Of a stretch of 8,390 bases of DNA, positions 1 to 6,290 are shown one piece after another (the first letter of the stretch is position 1; each line of letters opens with the position of its first letter). Origin of the DNA: Haliea sp041746975 (GTDB lineage Bacteria > Pseudomonadota > Gammaproteobacteria > Pseudomonadales > Halieaceae); NCBI GenBank assembly GCA_041746975.1, contig JBGTGB010000269.1, positions 1 to 8,390 of the forward strand. Direction: 5' to 3'. The position numbers and the translations under genes are program-made. The notes beneath the pieces are model-generated. The model was not told where the DNA came from. It was given only the letters and a program-made list of their open reading frames with translations, and did no database searches.

Positions 1-1309
1 GGCCATTGCCAGCGGGGCAGTGGCGGTAGCAGCGGAGCCGCCGGTGGCGGGTTTTGTCGACGCCGTGCAAGTGCCTCTGGTGGAAATCCCCGAACTGGCG
101 CGGGAGGCCGGCGTGATCGCCGCGCGCTTCTATGGCGACCCTGGCCTCGCGCTGGACATGGTGGCGATCACCGGCACCAACGGCAAGACCACCTCCACCC
201 GCCTGCTGGCCCAGTTGCTGCGGGCGCGGGGGCAGCGCTGCGGGGTTATCGGCACTCTTGGCGCGGTTCTGGATGACTCGGTATCTGCTGCCCTCAACAC
301 CACTCCCGATGCGGTGGCGCTGCAGCAGCAGCTTGCCGCCTGGCGCGATGAGGGCGTTGCGGCGGTCAGCATGGAGGTCTCCTCCCATGCCCTCGACCAG
401 GGCCGCGTCAACGGCGCGCATTTTGATATCGCGGTGTTCACCAACCTGTCCCGGGACCACCTCGACTACCACGGCAGCATGGCTGCCTACGGACGCAGCA
501 AGCAACAGCTGTTCCGCAGCCCGGGCCTGCGTCACGCGGTCATCAATCTGGACGACGATTACAGCCGTGAAGTGCTGGCCGGGCTGCCCGCAACTGTGCA
601 GCCCTGGACGTTCTCTGCTGCCGGTCTTGCCGATGCGCAGATCCGGGTGACAGACGCGCGGTTCCACCCCGGCGGTGTGCGCGCGAGCCTGGAGACGCCC
701 TGGGGCAGCGGCAGCTTTGACAGCCCGCTGCCGGGGGACTTCAACCTTGCCAATGTTGTCGCGGCGCTCAGCTGTGCCCTGTTGCTCGACTACGAACTGC
801 CTGTGCTGCTGGCGGCGGTCGCCGGACTGAGGCCCGTGGCCGGACGCATGGAGTCAGTGCCCAATAGTGCCGGACTGCAGGTTGTCGTGGATTATGCCCA
901 TACCCCGGACGCGCTGGCGCAGGTGCTTGCTGCCCTGCGCCCGCAGGTGGCCGGCCGGCTGCTGGTGGTGTTTGGCTGCGGCGGTGACCGCGACTCCGGC
1001 AAGCGAGCGCCCATGGGACATATTGCCTGTGCCGGGGCGGACCAGGTGTTTCTGACTTCCGATAATCCACGCCATGAAGACCCCCTGGCAATCCTGCGGG
1101 ATATCCAGGGCGGCTGTAGCGGTGAGGTGAAGGTCGAGCCCGACCGCGCCGCCGCAATTGCGGCGGCGATCGCCGCCGCCAGTGCCGGCGACTGCGTTTT
1201 GAGTGCCGGCAAGGGCCACGAGGACTACCAGATTATCGGCAGCGAGCGCCTGTCTTTCAGCGACGTCGAGGTCGCTGCCCGCGCCCTGCAGGGGAGGGTG
1301 ACCGCATGA
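1..1309 (+). CDS. murE: MurE, UDP-MurNAc-L-Ala-D-Glu:meso-DAP ligase, 5'-truncated
   Basis: Cytoplasmic ATP-dependent ligase that adds meso-diaminopimelate to UDP-MurNAc-L-Ala-D-Glu. The reading frame is open from base 2 and continues upstream of the window. The first visible residues (AIASGA) align with about residue 55 of E. coli MurE (495 aa), so roughly 54 residues are missing. The GTG at 20 is therefore an internal Val, not the start. Counting from base 20, I see the P-loop TGTNGKTT (51-58), MEVSSHAL (118-125), FTNLSRDHLDYHG (140-152), the probable carbamylated Lys161 in YGRSKQQLF, VVDYAHTPDAL (289-299), FGCGGDRDSGKR (318-329) and GKGHEDYQ (397-404). DNPR (348-351, bases 1061-1072) is the motif whose Arg contacts meso-DAP; Lys-adding MurEs differ here. 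An Ala-rich helix (377-387) is encoded by palindromic DNA. The gene ends in a 4-base overlap with murF. Confidence 0.98.
   Translation, partial: AIASGAVAVAAEPPVAGFVDAVQVPLVEIPELAREAGVIAARFYGDPGLALDMVAITGTNGKTTSTRLLAQLLRARGQRCGVIGTLGAVLDDSVSAALNTTPDAVALQQQLAAWRDEGVAAVSMEVSSHALDQGRVNGAHFDIAVFTNLSRDHLDYHGSMAAYGRSKQQLFRSPGLRHAVINLDDDYSREVLAGLPATVQPWTFSAAGLADAQIRVTDARFHPGGVRASLETPWGSGSFDSPLPGDFNLANVVAALSCALLLDYELPVLLAAVAGLRPVAGRMESVPNSAGLQVVVDYAHTPDALAQVLAALRPQVAGRLLVVFGCGGDRDSGKRAPMGHIACAGADQVFLTSDNPRHEDPLAILRDIQGGCSGEVKVEPDRAAAIAAAIAAASAGDCVLSAGKGHEDYQIIGSERLSFSDVEVAARALQGRVTA
1147..1179. repeat. Two overlapping perfect palindromes inside murE
   Basis: Bases 1147-1168 form a perfect 22-base palindrome with half-site cgccgccgcaa. 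Bases 1160-1179 form a second perfect 20-base palindrome centred on gcgatcgc. They share 9 bases, so only one hairpin can form at a time. Both lie in frame in murE and encode an Ala/Ile-rich helix (AAAIAAAIAAA). No T-tract follows, so this is not a factor-independent terminator. The simplest reading is chance symmetry from Ala codons (GCC and GCG) in GC-rich DNA; a role is not shown. Confidence 0.6.
1292..1298 (+). promoter_or_regulatory. Shine-Dalgarno site of murF, inside murE
   Basis: GGGAGGG lies in the last codons of murE, 7 bases before the murF ATG at 1306. With the ATGA overlap it supports coupled termination and re-initiation and the choice of 1306 as start. A second ATG follows directly at 1309, so initiation one codon later is also possible. 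Confidence 0.7.
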
Positions 1310-2667
1310 TGCGCAGCTTCCTCCTGAGCGAGCTGGAGCAGCCCCTGCAGGCTGCGCGCTCCGGTGCCGATGTCGACATTCGCCGGGTGATCACCGACAG
1401 CCGCCAGGCACAGCCGGGCGACCTGTTTGTGGCCCTGCGTGGCGAGCGCTTTGACGGTCACCAGTTTCTGCCCTCGGTAGCGGCTGCCGGGGCTGTGGCG
1501 GCGGTGGTCAGTGGAGATGTCGTGAGCCCACTGCCGCTGCTTCGGGTCGCTGATACCCAGCGCGCGCTTGGCCATCTGGGCGCCTTCAACCGGGCCCTGT
1601 TCCGGGGGCCGCTGGTTGCGATTACCGGCAGTTCAGGCAAGACCACGGTCAAGAATCTGGTCAGCGCCGTACTCGCCCGCCAGGGGCTGACGCTGGCCAC
1701 CGAGGGCAACCTCAACAATGAAATCGGCGTGCCCCTCACGCTGCTGCGGTTGACGCCGGAACACGCGTTTGCGGTGGTGGAAATGGGCGCGGCCCGGGCC
1801 GGAGACATCGCCTGGCTCTGTGAGCTTGGGCGTCCCGACATTGCCCTGTTGCTGAATGCCATGCCCGCCCACCTGCAGGGATTTGGCAGCGTCGAGGACG
1901 TGGCCCGGGCCAAGGGCGAGATCTACGATGGCCTGCGCGGTCGCGGCACCGCGATTATCAACGCCGATCAGCCCTGGGCCGGGCGCTGGCGCAGTCGCGC
2001 CGCGGGCGCGGCAATTCTCGACTACGGCCTGCAGAATCCGGCGGCCATCAGCGCCAACAACATCCAGTCCCGGGGCGTGGCCGGCATCAGCTTTGTCGCT
2101 ACCACCCCGGCTGGCGACGCGCCCATCCGCCTGCAGCTGCCGGGCCTGCACAATGTCTCCAATGCCCTGGCCGCGATTGCTGTCGGTTTGGCCTGTGGCC
2201 TTCCGCTCGCAGAGATTACCGCCGGCCTGGGCAGCGTGACGCCGGCTCCGGGTCGTGGGGCTCTGTTGCGGGGTCGCTCCGGTGCCACCCTGGTTGACGA
2301 TACCTACAACGCCAATCCGGGATCGGTACGCGCGGCCATAGACCTGCTGGCCGACTGCGGTGGTCGCCGCATCCTGGTGCTGGGCGCAATGCTGGAACTG
2401 GGCGAGGACAGCGAGCAGATGCACCGGGAAATGGGCGCCTACGCCCGCGAACGTGGACTCGACCGCCTCCTCGGTATTGGCGCCGCACTTGCCGGTGCCG
2501 TCGAAGCGTTTGGCGGCGAGTGGTTTGCCGACTGCGATGCCGCCGCCGCGGCTCTGGCGGACACCTTGACGGGAGACGACACCGTGTTGATCAAGGGCTC
2601 CCGTGGTTCTGCCATGGAGCGGGTGCTGGCAGCGCTCAGCGAAAATTCAGCCGAGGCAGGAAACTGA
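1306..2667 (+). CDS. murF: MurF, UDP-MurNAc-tripeptide:D-Ala-D-Ala ligase
   Basis: Cytoplasmic ATP-dependent ligase that adds the D-Ala-D-Ala dipeptide to UDP-MurNAc-L-Ala-D-Glu-meso-DAP, the last soluble precursor step. The protein is 453 aa, against 452 in E. coli. The N-terminal domain has VITDSRQAQPGDLFVAL (28-44) and GERFDGHQF (46-54). The central ATPase domain has the P-loop TGSSGKTTVK (107-116), NLNNEIGVPLTLL (135-147), VEMGA (158-162), PAHLQGFGS (187-195) and a candidate carbamylated Lys203 in ARAKGEI. The C-terminal domain has PAPGRG (313-318), DDTYNANPGS (331-340) and IKGSRGS (429-435). The usual GDM.ELG motif reads GAMLELG here (360-366), an Asp-to-Ala change at 361. The start is supported by the ATGA overlap with murE and a good Shine-Dalgarno site. 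Only one base separates the stop from mraY. Confidence 0.98.
   Translation: MMRSFLLSELEQPLQAARSGADVDIRRVITDSRQAQPGDLFVALRGERFDGHQFLPSVAAAGAVAAVVSGDVVSPLPLLRVADTQRALGHLGAFNRALFRGPLVAITGSSGKTTVKNLVSAVLARQGLTLATEGNLNNEIGVPLTLLRLTPEHAFAVVEMGAARAGDIAWLCELGRPDIALLLNAMPAHLQGFGSVEDVARAKGEIYDGLRGRGTAIINADQPWAGRWRSRAAGAAILDYGLQNPAAISANNIQSRGVAGISFVATTPAGDAPIRLQLPGLHNVSNALAAIAVGLACGLPLAEITAGLGSVTPAPGRGALLRGRSGATLVDDTYNANPGSVRAAIDLLADCGGRRILVLGAMLELGEDSEQMHREMGAYARERGLDRLLGIGAALAGAVEAFGGEWFADCDAAAAALADTLTGDDTVLIKGSRGSAMERVLAALSENSAEAGN
2655..2661 (+). promoter_or_regulatory. Shine-Dalgarno site of mraY, inside murF
   Basis: GGCAGGA ends 7 bases before the ATG at 2669. This decides the mraY start: an in-frame ATG at 2603 would add 22 polar residues deep inside murF, has no family support and would make the protein longer than the 360-residue norm. 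Confidence 0.7.
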
Positions 2668-2668
2668 C

Positions 2669-3751
2669 ATGTTACTGTTTATCGCAGAATACCTGACCCA
2701 GTTCGCGACCGGCTTTCAGGTGTTCCAGTATCTGACCCTGCGCAGTATCCTCGCTGCGGGTACCGCGCTGGCGATTTCCCTGCTGGTGGGTCCGGCCATG
2801 ATTCGCAGGCTCAACCATTATCAGGTCGGGCAGGCGGTGCGCAGCGACGGACCCCAATCCCACCTCAGCAAATCCGGCACCCCGACCATGGGCGGGGCCC
2901 TGATCCTGGTGGCCATCGCGGTCAGCAGCCTGCTGTGGGCGGACTGGCGGAATCCCTATATCTGGATCGCCCTGGGCGTCACCGGTGTATTTGGCGCTGT
3001 CGGCTGGGTTGACGACTACCGCAAGGTGGTAGAGAAGAATTCCCGCGGCCTGCCCGCGCGCTGGAAATATTTCTGGCAGTCAGTGGCGGGGCTGGCGGCG
3101 GCGCTGTACCTGTATTTTGGCTTTGATACCCCGGTTACCACTGAGCTCTACATCCCCTTCTTCAAGGACTTTGCCTGGAGCATGGGGCCATTGTTCATCC
3201 TGCTGACTTACTTCGTGATTGTCGGCGCCAGCAACGCGGTGAACCTGACCGATGGCCTGGACGGGCTGGCCATCCTGCCAACGGTCATGGTCGGCTCCGC
3301 CCTGGGCATCATTGCCTACCTGACGGGCAACTTTAATTTCGCTGCCTACCTGCAGATTCCCTATGTGGCCGGCAGCGGCGAATTGGCGGTGTTCTGCGGC
3401 GCGATGGCCGGTGCCGGCCTGGGCTTTCTCTGGTTCAACACCTATCCCGCCCAGGTATTCATGGGCGATGTCGGCGCCCTGGCACTGGGCGCTGGCCTGG
3501 GCACGGTGGCGGTTATCACCCGGCACGAGATTGTGTTCTTCATCATGGGCGGCATCTTCGTGCTGGAGACCGTGTCGGTGATCCTGCAGGTGGCGTCGTT
3601 CAAGCTCACCGGCAGGCGCATCTTCCGCATGGCGCCCATCCACCACCATTTTGAGCTGAAGGGCTGGCCCGAACCGCGGGTCATCGTGCGTTTCTGGATT
3701 ATCACCGTAATGCTGGTCCTGTTTGGACTGGCCACCCTGAAACTGCGCTAG
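2669..3751 (+). CDS. mraY: MraY, phospho-MurNAc-pentapeptide transferase (lipid I synthase)
   Basis: Integral inner-membrane enzyme that transfers phospho-MurNAc-pentapeptide from UDP to undecaprenyl phosphate, giving lipid I. With the start at 2669 it has 360 residues, the same as E. coli MraY, and appears to align without gaps. Catalytic landmarks are SKSGTPTMGG (67-76), VDDYRK (114-119, with Asp115 and Asp116), NAVNLTDGLDGLA (189-201), FMGDVGALALG (264-274, with Asp267) and MAPIHHHFELKGWPEPR (321-337). About ten hydrophobic membrane segments run through it, the first near residues 24-45 and the last near 340-357. Position 288 is Ile; the aligned E. coli residue is Phe288, which phage phiX174 lysis protein E needs. 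The gene sits between murF (1-base gap) and murD (14-base gap). Confidence 0.99.
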   Translation: MLLFIAEYLTQFATGFQVFQYLTLRSILAAGTALAISLLVGPAMIRRLNHYQVGQAVRSDGPQSHLSKSGTPTMGGALILVAIAVSSLLWADWRNPYIWIALGVTGVFGAVGWVDDYRKVVEKNSRGLPARWKYFWQSVAGLAAALYLYFGFDTPVTTELYIPFFKDFAWSMGPLFILLTYFVIVGASNAVNLTDGLDGLAILPTVMVGSALGIIAYLTGNFNFAAYLQIPYVAGSGELAVFCGAMAGAGLGFLWFNTYPAQVFMGDVGALALGAGLGTVAVITRHEIVFFIMGGIFVLETVSVILQVASFKLTGRRIFRMAPIHHHFELKGWPEPRVIVRFWIITVMLVLFGLATLKLR

Positions 3752-3757
3752 GCGAAA

Positions 3758-3763
3758 AAGGAG
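3758..3763 (+). promoter_or_regulatory. Shine-Dalgarno site of murD with unusual spacing
   Basis: AAGGAG is the strongest ribosome-binding motif in the 14-base mraY-murD gap. It lies only 2 bases before the ATG at 3766, tighter than the usual 5-9. It lies 11 bases before an in-frame GTG at 3775, looser than usual. The site therefore does not settle the start. Confidence 0.65.
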
Positions 3764-3765
3764 CG

Positions 3766-5136
3766 ATGGCGACTGTGACACAGGATCTGATAGCGAGCAG
3801 CGGCGACGAGGTCATCTTTGGCCTCGGCGCCACCGGCTTGTCCTGTGCCCGCTTTCTGCACCGCGAGGGTCATCGCTTCACCGTGATCGACACCCGCAGC
3901 GCGCCGCCGGAACTGGCGACGCTGCAGCAGGAAATGCCCGAGGTGCCGGTATTCGCCGGCGATATCCCGGAGGCAATCGTGACCCGCGGCGGCGAGTGGG
4001 TGGTGAGCCCCGGTATCGCACTGGAAGATGCACTGGTGCTGCGGGCGCAGGACGCCGGCGCCGAAGTGGTGGGCGACATCGACCTGTTCATGCGCGCCGC
4101 CCGCGCGCCTGTCGTCGGGATTACCGGTTCCAACGCCAAGTCCACGGTGACCGCGCTGCTGGGCGAGATGGCGCGGGAGGCGGGGCTCAACGTCGGCGTC
4201 GGCGGCAACCTGGGGATCCCGGCCCTGGATCTGCTGGCGGAAGAGCGGGAGCTGTACGTGCTGGAGCTATCCAGCTTCCAGCTCGAGCGCGCTGGTGACC
4301 TGGGCCTGGCGGTCGCGACAGTGCTTAACATCAGCGCCGACCATCTGGACCGGCACGGCACCCTGCCGCGCTATCACCAGGCCAAGCATCGCATCTTCCG
4401 CGGCTGCCAGAAGGCCGTGGTCAATCGCGATGACCCGCTGACCCTGCCGTTGCTGGCGGCGAACGTGCCGACGCTCAGCTGGCGCCTGCGCGAGCCTGAA
4501 CTGGGCGGCTTTGGTCTGCGCCTGCTTGGCGCTACGGAAACACTCTGCTTTGGCTTCGAGCCGCTGCTGCCGGTGGCGGAGCTTAAGATCAAGGGCCGCC
4601 ACAATGTCGGCAATGCGCTTGCGGCGTTTGCCCTGGGACACGGCGCGGGGCTGTCGTTCGATGCCATGGTGGCGGCGGCGCGGCGGTTTCCGGGCTTGCC
4701 GCACCGCTGCCAGCTGGTAGGCGAAACCAACGGCATACGCTTTGTCAATGACTCCAAGGGCACCAACGTGGGGGCGACCGTCGCCGCCCTCGAAGGTTTG
4801 GCCAGCAATCGCAACGTGGTGCTGATTGCCGGTGGCGTCGGCAAGGGCCAGGATTTCCGGCAGCTGCGCAGCACACTGCAGGACCACTGCAAGGCGTTGG
4901 TGCTGATCGGTGAGGCGGCCGCTGCGATAGAGGACAGCGTCGCCGACCTGGTTTCAGTGCAGCGTGCGCAAACCCTGGAAGCTGCAGTCGCCGACGCCAT
5001 GGCGCTCGCGTCGGCAGGTGACGTCGTGTTGCTGTCCCCGGCCTGCGCCAGCTTTGACATGTTCAGCGGCTACCCCGCTCGCGGTGACGCTTTTGCCAAG
5101 GCTGTGGCGTCCCTGAGCCGGGAGGGCAGGGCATGA
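3766..5136 (+). CDS. murD: MurD, UDP-MurNAc-L-Ala:D-Glu ligase
   Basis: Cytoplasmic ATP-dependent ligase that adds D-Glu to UDP-MurNAc-L-Ala. From the ATG it is 456 aa, against 438 in E. coli. The N-terminal Rossmann-like domain has IFGLGATGLSCARFL (17-31) and SPGIAL (81-86). The ATPase domain has P-loop GSNAKST (121-127), GVGGNLG (144-150), YVLELSSFQLE (164-174) and candidate carbamylated Lys207 in YHQAKHRIF. The C-terminal domain has HNVGNALAA (279-287), GLPHRC (310-315), NDSKGTN (328-334), GGVGKGQDF (356-364) and SPACASFD (424-431). The P-loop residue before Lys is Ala instead of the Gly of E. coli MurD, and GGVGKG replaces the usual GGDGKG. The start is uncertain: GTG at 3775 would give MTQDLIASS, which resembles the N-termini I recall from pseudomonad MurDs. 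The 3' end overlaps ftsW by ATGA. Confidence 0.98.
   Translation: MATVTQDLIASSGDEVIFGLGATGLSCARFLHREGHRFTVIDTRSAPPELATLQQEMPEVPVFAGDIPEAIVTRGGEWVVSPGIALEDALVLRAQDAGAEVVGDIDLFMRAARAPVVGITGSNAKSTVTALLGEMAREAGLNVGVGGNLGIPALDLLAEERELYVLELSSFQLERAGDLGLAVATVLNISADHLDRHGTLPRYHQAKHRIFRGCQKAVVNRDDPLTLPLLAANVPTLSWRLREPELGGFGLRLLGATETLCFGFEPLLPVAELKIKGRHNVGNALAAFALGHGAGLSFDAMVAAARRFPGLPHRCQLVGETNGIRFVNDSKGTNVGATVAALEGLASNRNVVLIAGGVGKGQDFRQLRSTLQDHCKALVLIGEAAAAIEDSVADLVSVQRAQTLEAAVADAMALASAGDVVLLSPACASFDMFSGYPARGDAFAKAVASLSREGRA
5120..5125 (+). promoter_or_regulatory. Shine-Dalgarno site of ftsW, inside murD
   Basis: GGGAGG lies 7 bases before the ftsW ATG at 5133. Together with the ATGA overlap (5133-5136) it fixes the ftsW start and points to coupled translation with murD. 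Confidence 0.7.
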
Positions 5137-6290
5137 GCCAGCAGGCTGACAAGCGTTTCAGTGCCGATCCGGCCCTGTTCCTGCTGGGTCTGGCTCTGCT
5201 GCTGGTCGGTCTGGTGGCGATCAGCTCGGCCTCCATCGAATATGCTGACTGGCATTACCGTGACGCCTGGCACCACACCCGTCGACATCTTATTTATGTC
5301 GCCATCTCGGTCAGTGCGGCGGTCGTGGTGTACCGCCTGCCGCCCGGATTCTGGCTGGCCAGCGGCTGGATGTGGCTGCTGGCGGGCCTGACGGCGCTGG
5401 TCCTGGTGCTGCTGCCGGGGATCGGCAAGGAAGTGAACGGCGCCCAGCGCTGGCTGCCGCTGGGGCCGTTTACCCTGCAACCCTCCGAGTTCGCAAAGTT
5501 CACTATCGTCATTTATCTGGCCGGCTATCTGGTGCGGCAGGCGCAGGAAGTGCGCAATGACCTGGCCGGCTTCCTCAAGCCCATGGGTGTACTGGGCCTG
5601 GTGACCGTGCTGCTGATGGCCGAGCCCGACTTCGGCGCCACGGTCATTGTGGTGGCCACTGCCTTCGGCATGCTGTTCCTGGCCGGGGTGAAGCTGAACC
5701 ATTTCGTGTCAGTGCTGGTTCTCAGCGTGGTCGGCCTGGTGGCCCTGATCTTTGCCGCGCCCTACCGCGTGCAGCGCCTGACGGCTTACACCGATCCCTG
5801 GGCCGACCCCTACGGCAGTGGCTTCCAGCTGATCCAGTCGCTGATTGCTTTCGGCCGTGGCGAATGGTTTGGGGTAGGTCTTGGCAACAGCGTGCAAAAG
5901 CTGTTCTACCTGCCGGAAGCCCATACCGACTTTGTGTTCTCCATCTGGGCCGAGGAAACCGGATTCGTCGGTGCTCTGCTGGTGATCGGCCTGTTCACCG
6001 CCTTGATAGGACGCATCCTGTGGGTGGCGCGTCGGGCCCAGGTCGTGGGCGAGGATTTTGGTGCCTATCTCTGTTACGGCGTGGCCCTGGTGTTCTCCGG
6101 CCAGGCCTTTGTGAATATGGGCGTCAGCTCCGGTCTCTTGCCCACCAAGGGTCTGACCCTGCCCTTTGTCAGCTACGGCGGCACCAGCCTGATCGTCTGC
6201 TGCTGCATGCTGGCCCTGGTGCTGCGGGTGGAGCGTGAACTACCCACGGTTGCAGTGCGCAAGCGGCGCGCTGCGGGAGCCGACGCATGA
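5133..6290 (+). CDS. ftsW: FtsW, septal peptidoglycan polymerase (SEDS family)
   Basis: Polytopic inner-membrane SEDS glycosyltransferase that polymerises lipid II at the division septum with the transpeptidase FtsI/PBP3. The protein is 385 aa, a little shorter than E. coli FtsW (414). A short cytoplasmic N-terminus leads into the first membrane segment near residue 14; about ten segments follow. Signature stretches are NGAQRWLPLGPFTLQPSEFAK (102-122), MAEPDFGAT (162-170), GSGFQLIQSLIAFGRGEWFGVGLGNSVQK (228-256), LPEAHTDF (260-267) and LLPTKGLTLPFVSYGG (335-350). Asp266 aligns with the proposed catalytic Asp297 of E. coli FtsW, and Lys339 with Lys370. FtsW is preferred over its paralogue RodA because of its place between murD and murG and the E. 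coli-like HTDF and PTKGLTLP stretches. The last membrane segment holds three consecutive Cys (356-358). ATGA overlaps join it to murD and murG. Confidence 0.97.
   Translation: MSQQADKRFSADPALFLLGLALLLVGLVAISSASIEYADWHYRDAWHHTRRHLIYVAISVSAAVVVYRLPPGFWLASGWMWLLAGLTALVLVLLPGIGKEVNGAQRWLPLGPFTLQPSEFAKFTIVIYLAGYLVRQAQEVRNDLAGFLKPMGVLGLVTVLLMAEPDFGATVIVVATAFGMLFLAGVKLNHFVSVLVLSVVGLVALIFAAPYRVQRLTAYTDPWADPYGSGFQLIQSLIAFGRGEWFGVGLGNSVQKLFYLPEAHTDFVFSIWAEETGFVGALLVIGLFTALIGRILWVARRAQVVGEDFGAYLCYGVALVFSGQAFVNMGVSSGLLPTKGLTLPFVSYGGTSLIVCCCMLALVLRVERELPTVAVRKRRAAGADA
6275..6279 (+). promoter_or_regulatory. Shine-Dalgarno site of murG, inside ftsW
   Basis: GGGAG ends 7 bases before the murG ATG at 6287, which overlaps the ftsW stop as ATGA. 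It favours 6287 over the internal ATG at 6317, which would begin directly at the AGGTGGH glycine loop and lose the first beta strand. Confidence 0.65.

Noticed and set aside
20..22. GTG at 20 as the start of murE
   Set aside because: The frame is open further upstream and the preceding residues (AIASGA) align with MurE. The conserved N-terminal domain must begin outside the window.
1147..1179. Transcription terminator in murE
   Set aside because: The palindromes are strong but no run of T follows, and they lie mid-gene in a block that must be co-transcribed.
1633..2424. Open frame of about 263 codons on the - strand opposite murF
   Set aside because: Same explanation: an antisense shadow of a GC-rich gene, with no recognisable domain and no ribosome-binding site worth noting.
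2603..2605. ATG at 2603 as the start of mraY
   Set aside because: It would overlap murF by 65 bases and add 22 residues absent from the family; 2669 has a good Shine-Dalgarno site and gives the normal 360 residues.
961..2789. Two copies of the E. coli Chi octamer GCTGGTGG (961-968 and 2782-2789)
   Set aside because: The octamer is built from common Leu and Val codons in this DNA, and Chi sequence is species-specific, so no function can be claimed.
3080..3781. Open frame of about 233 codons on the - strand opposite mraY
   Set aside because: Very rich in Gln, His, Asp and Gly, the antisense image of hydrophobic membrane codons; no family resemblance.
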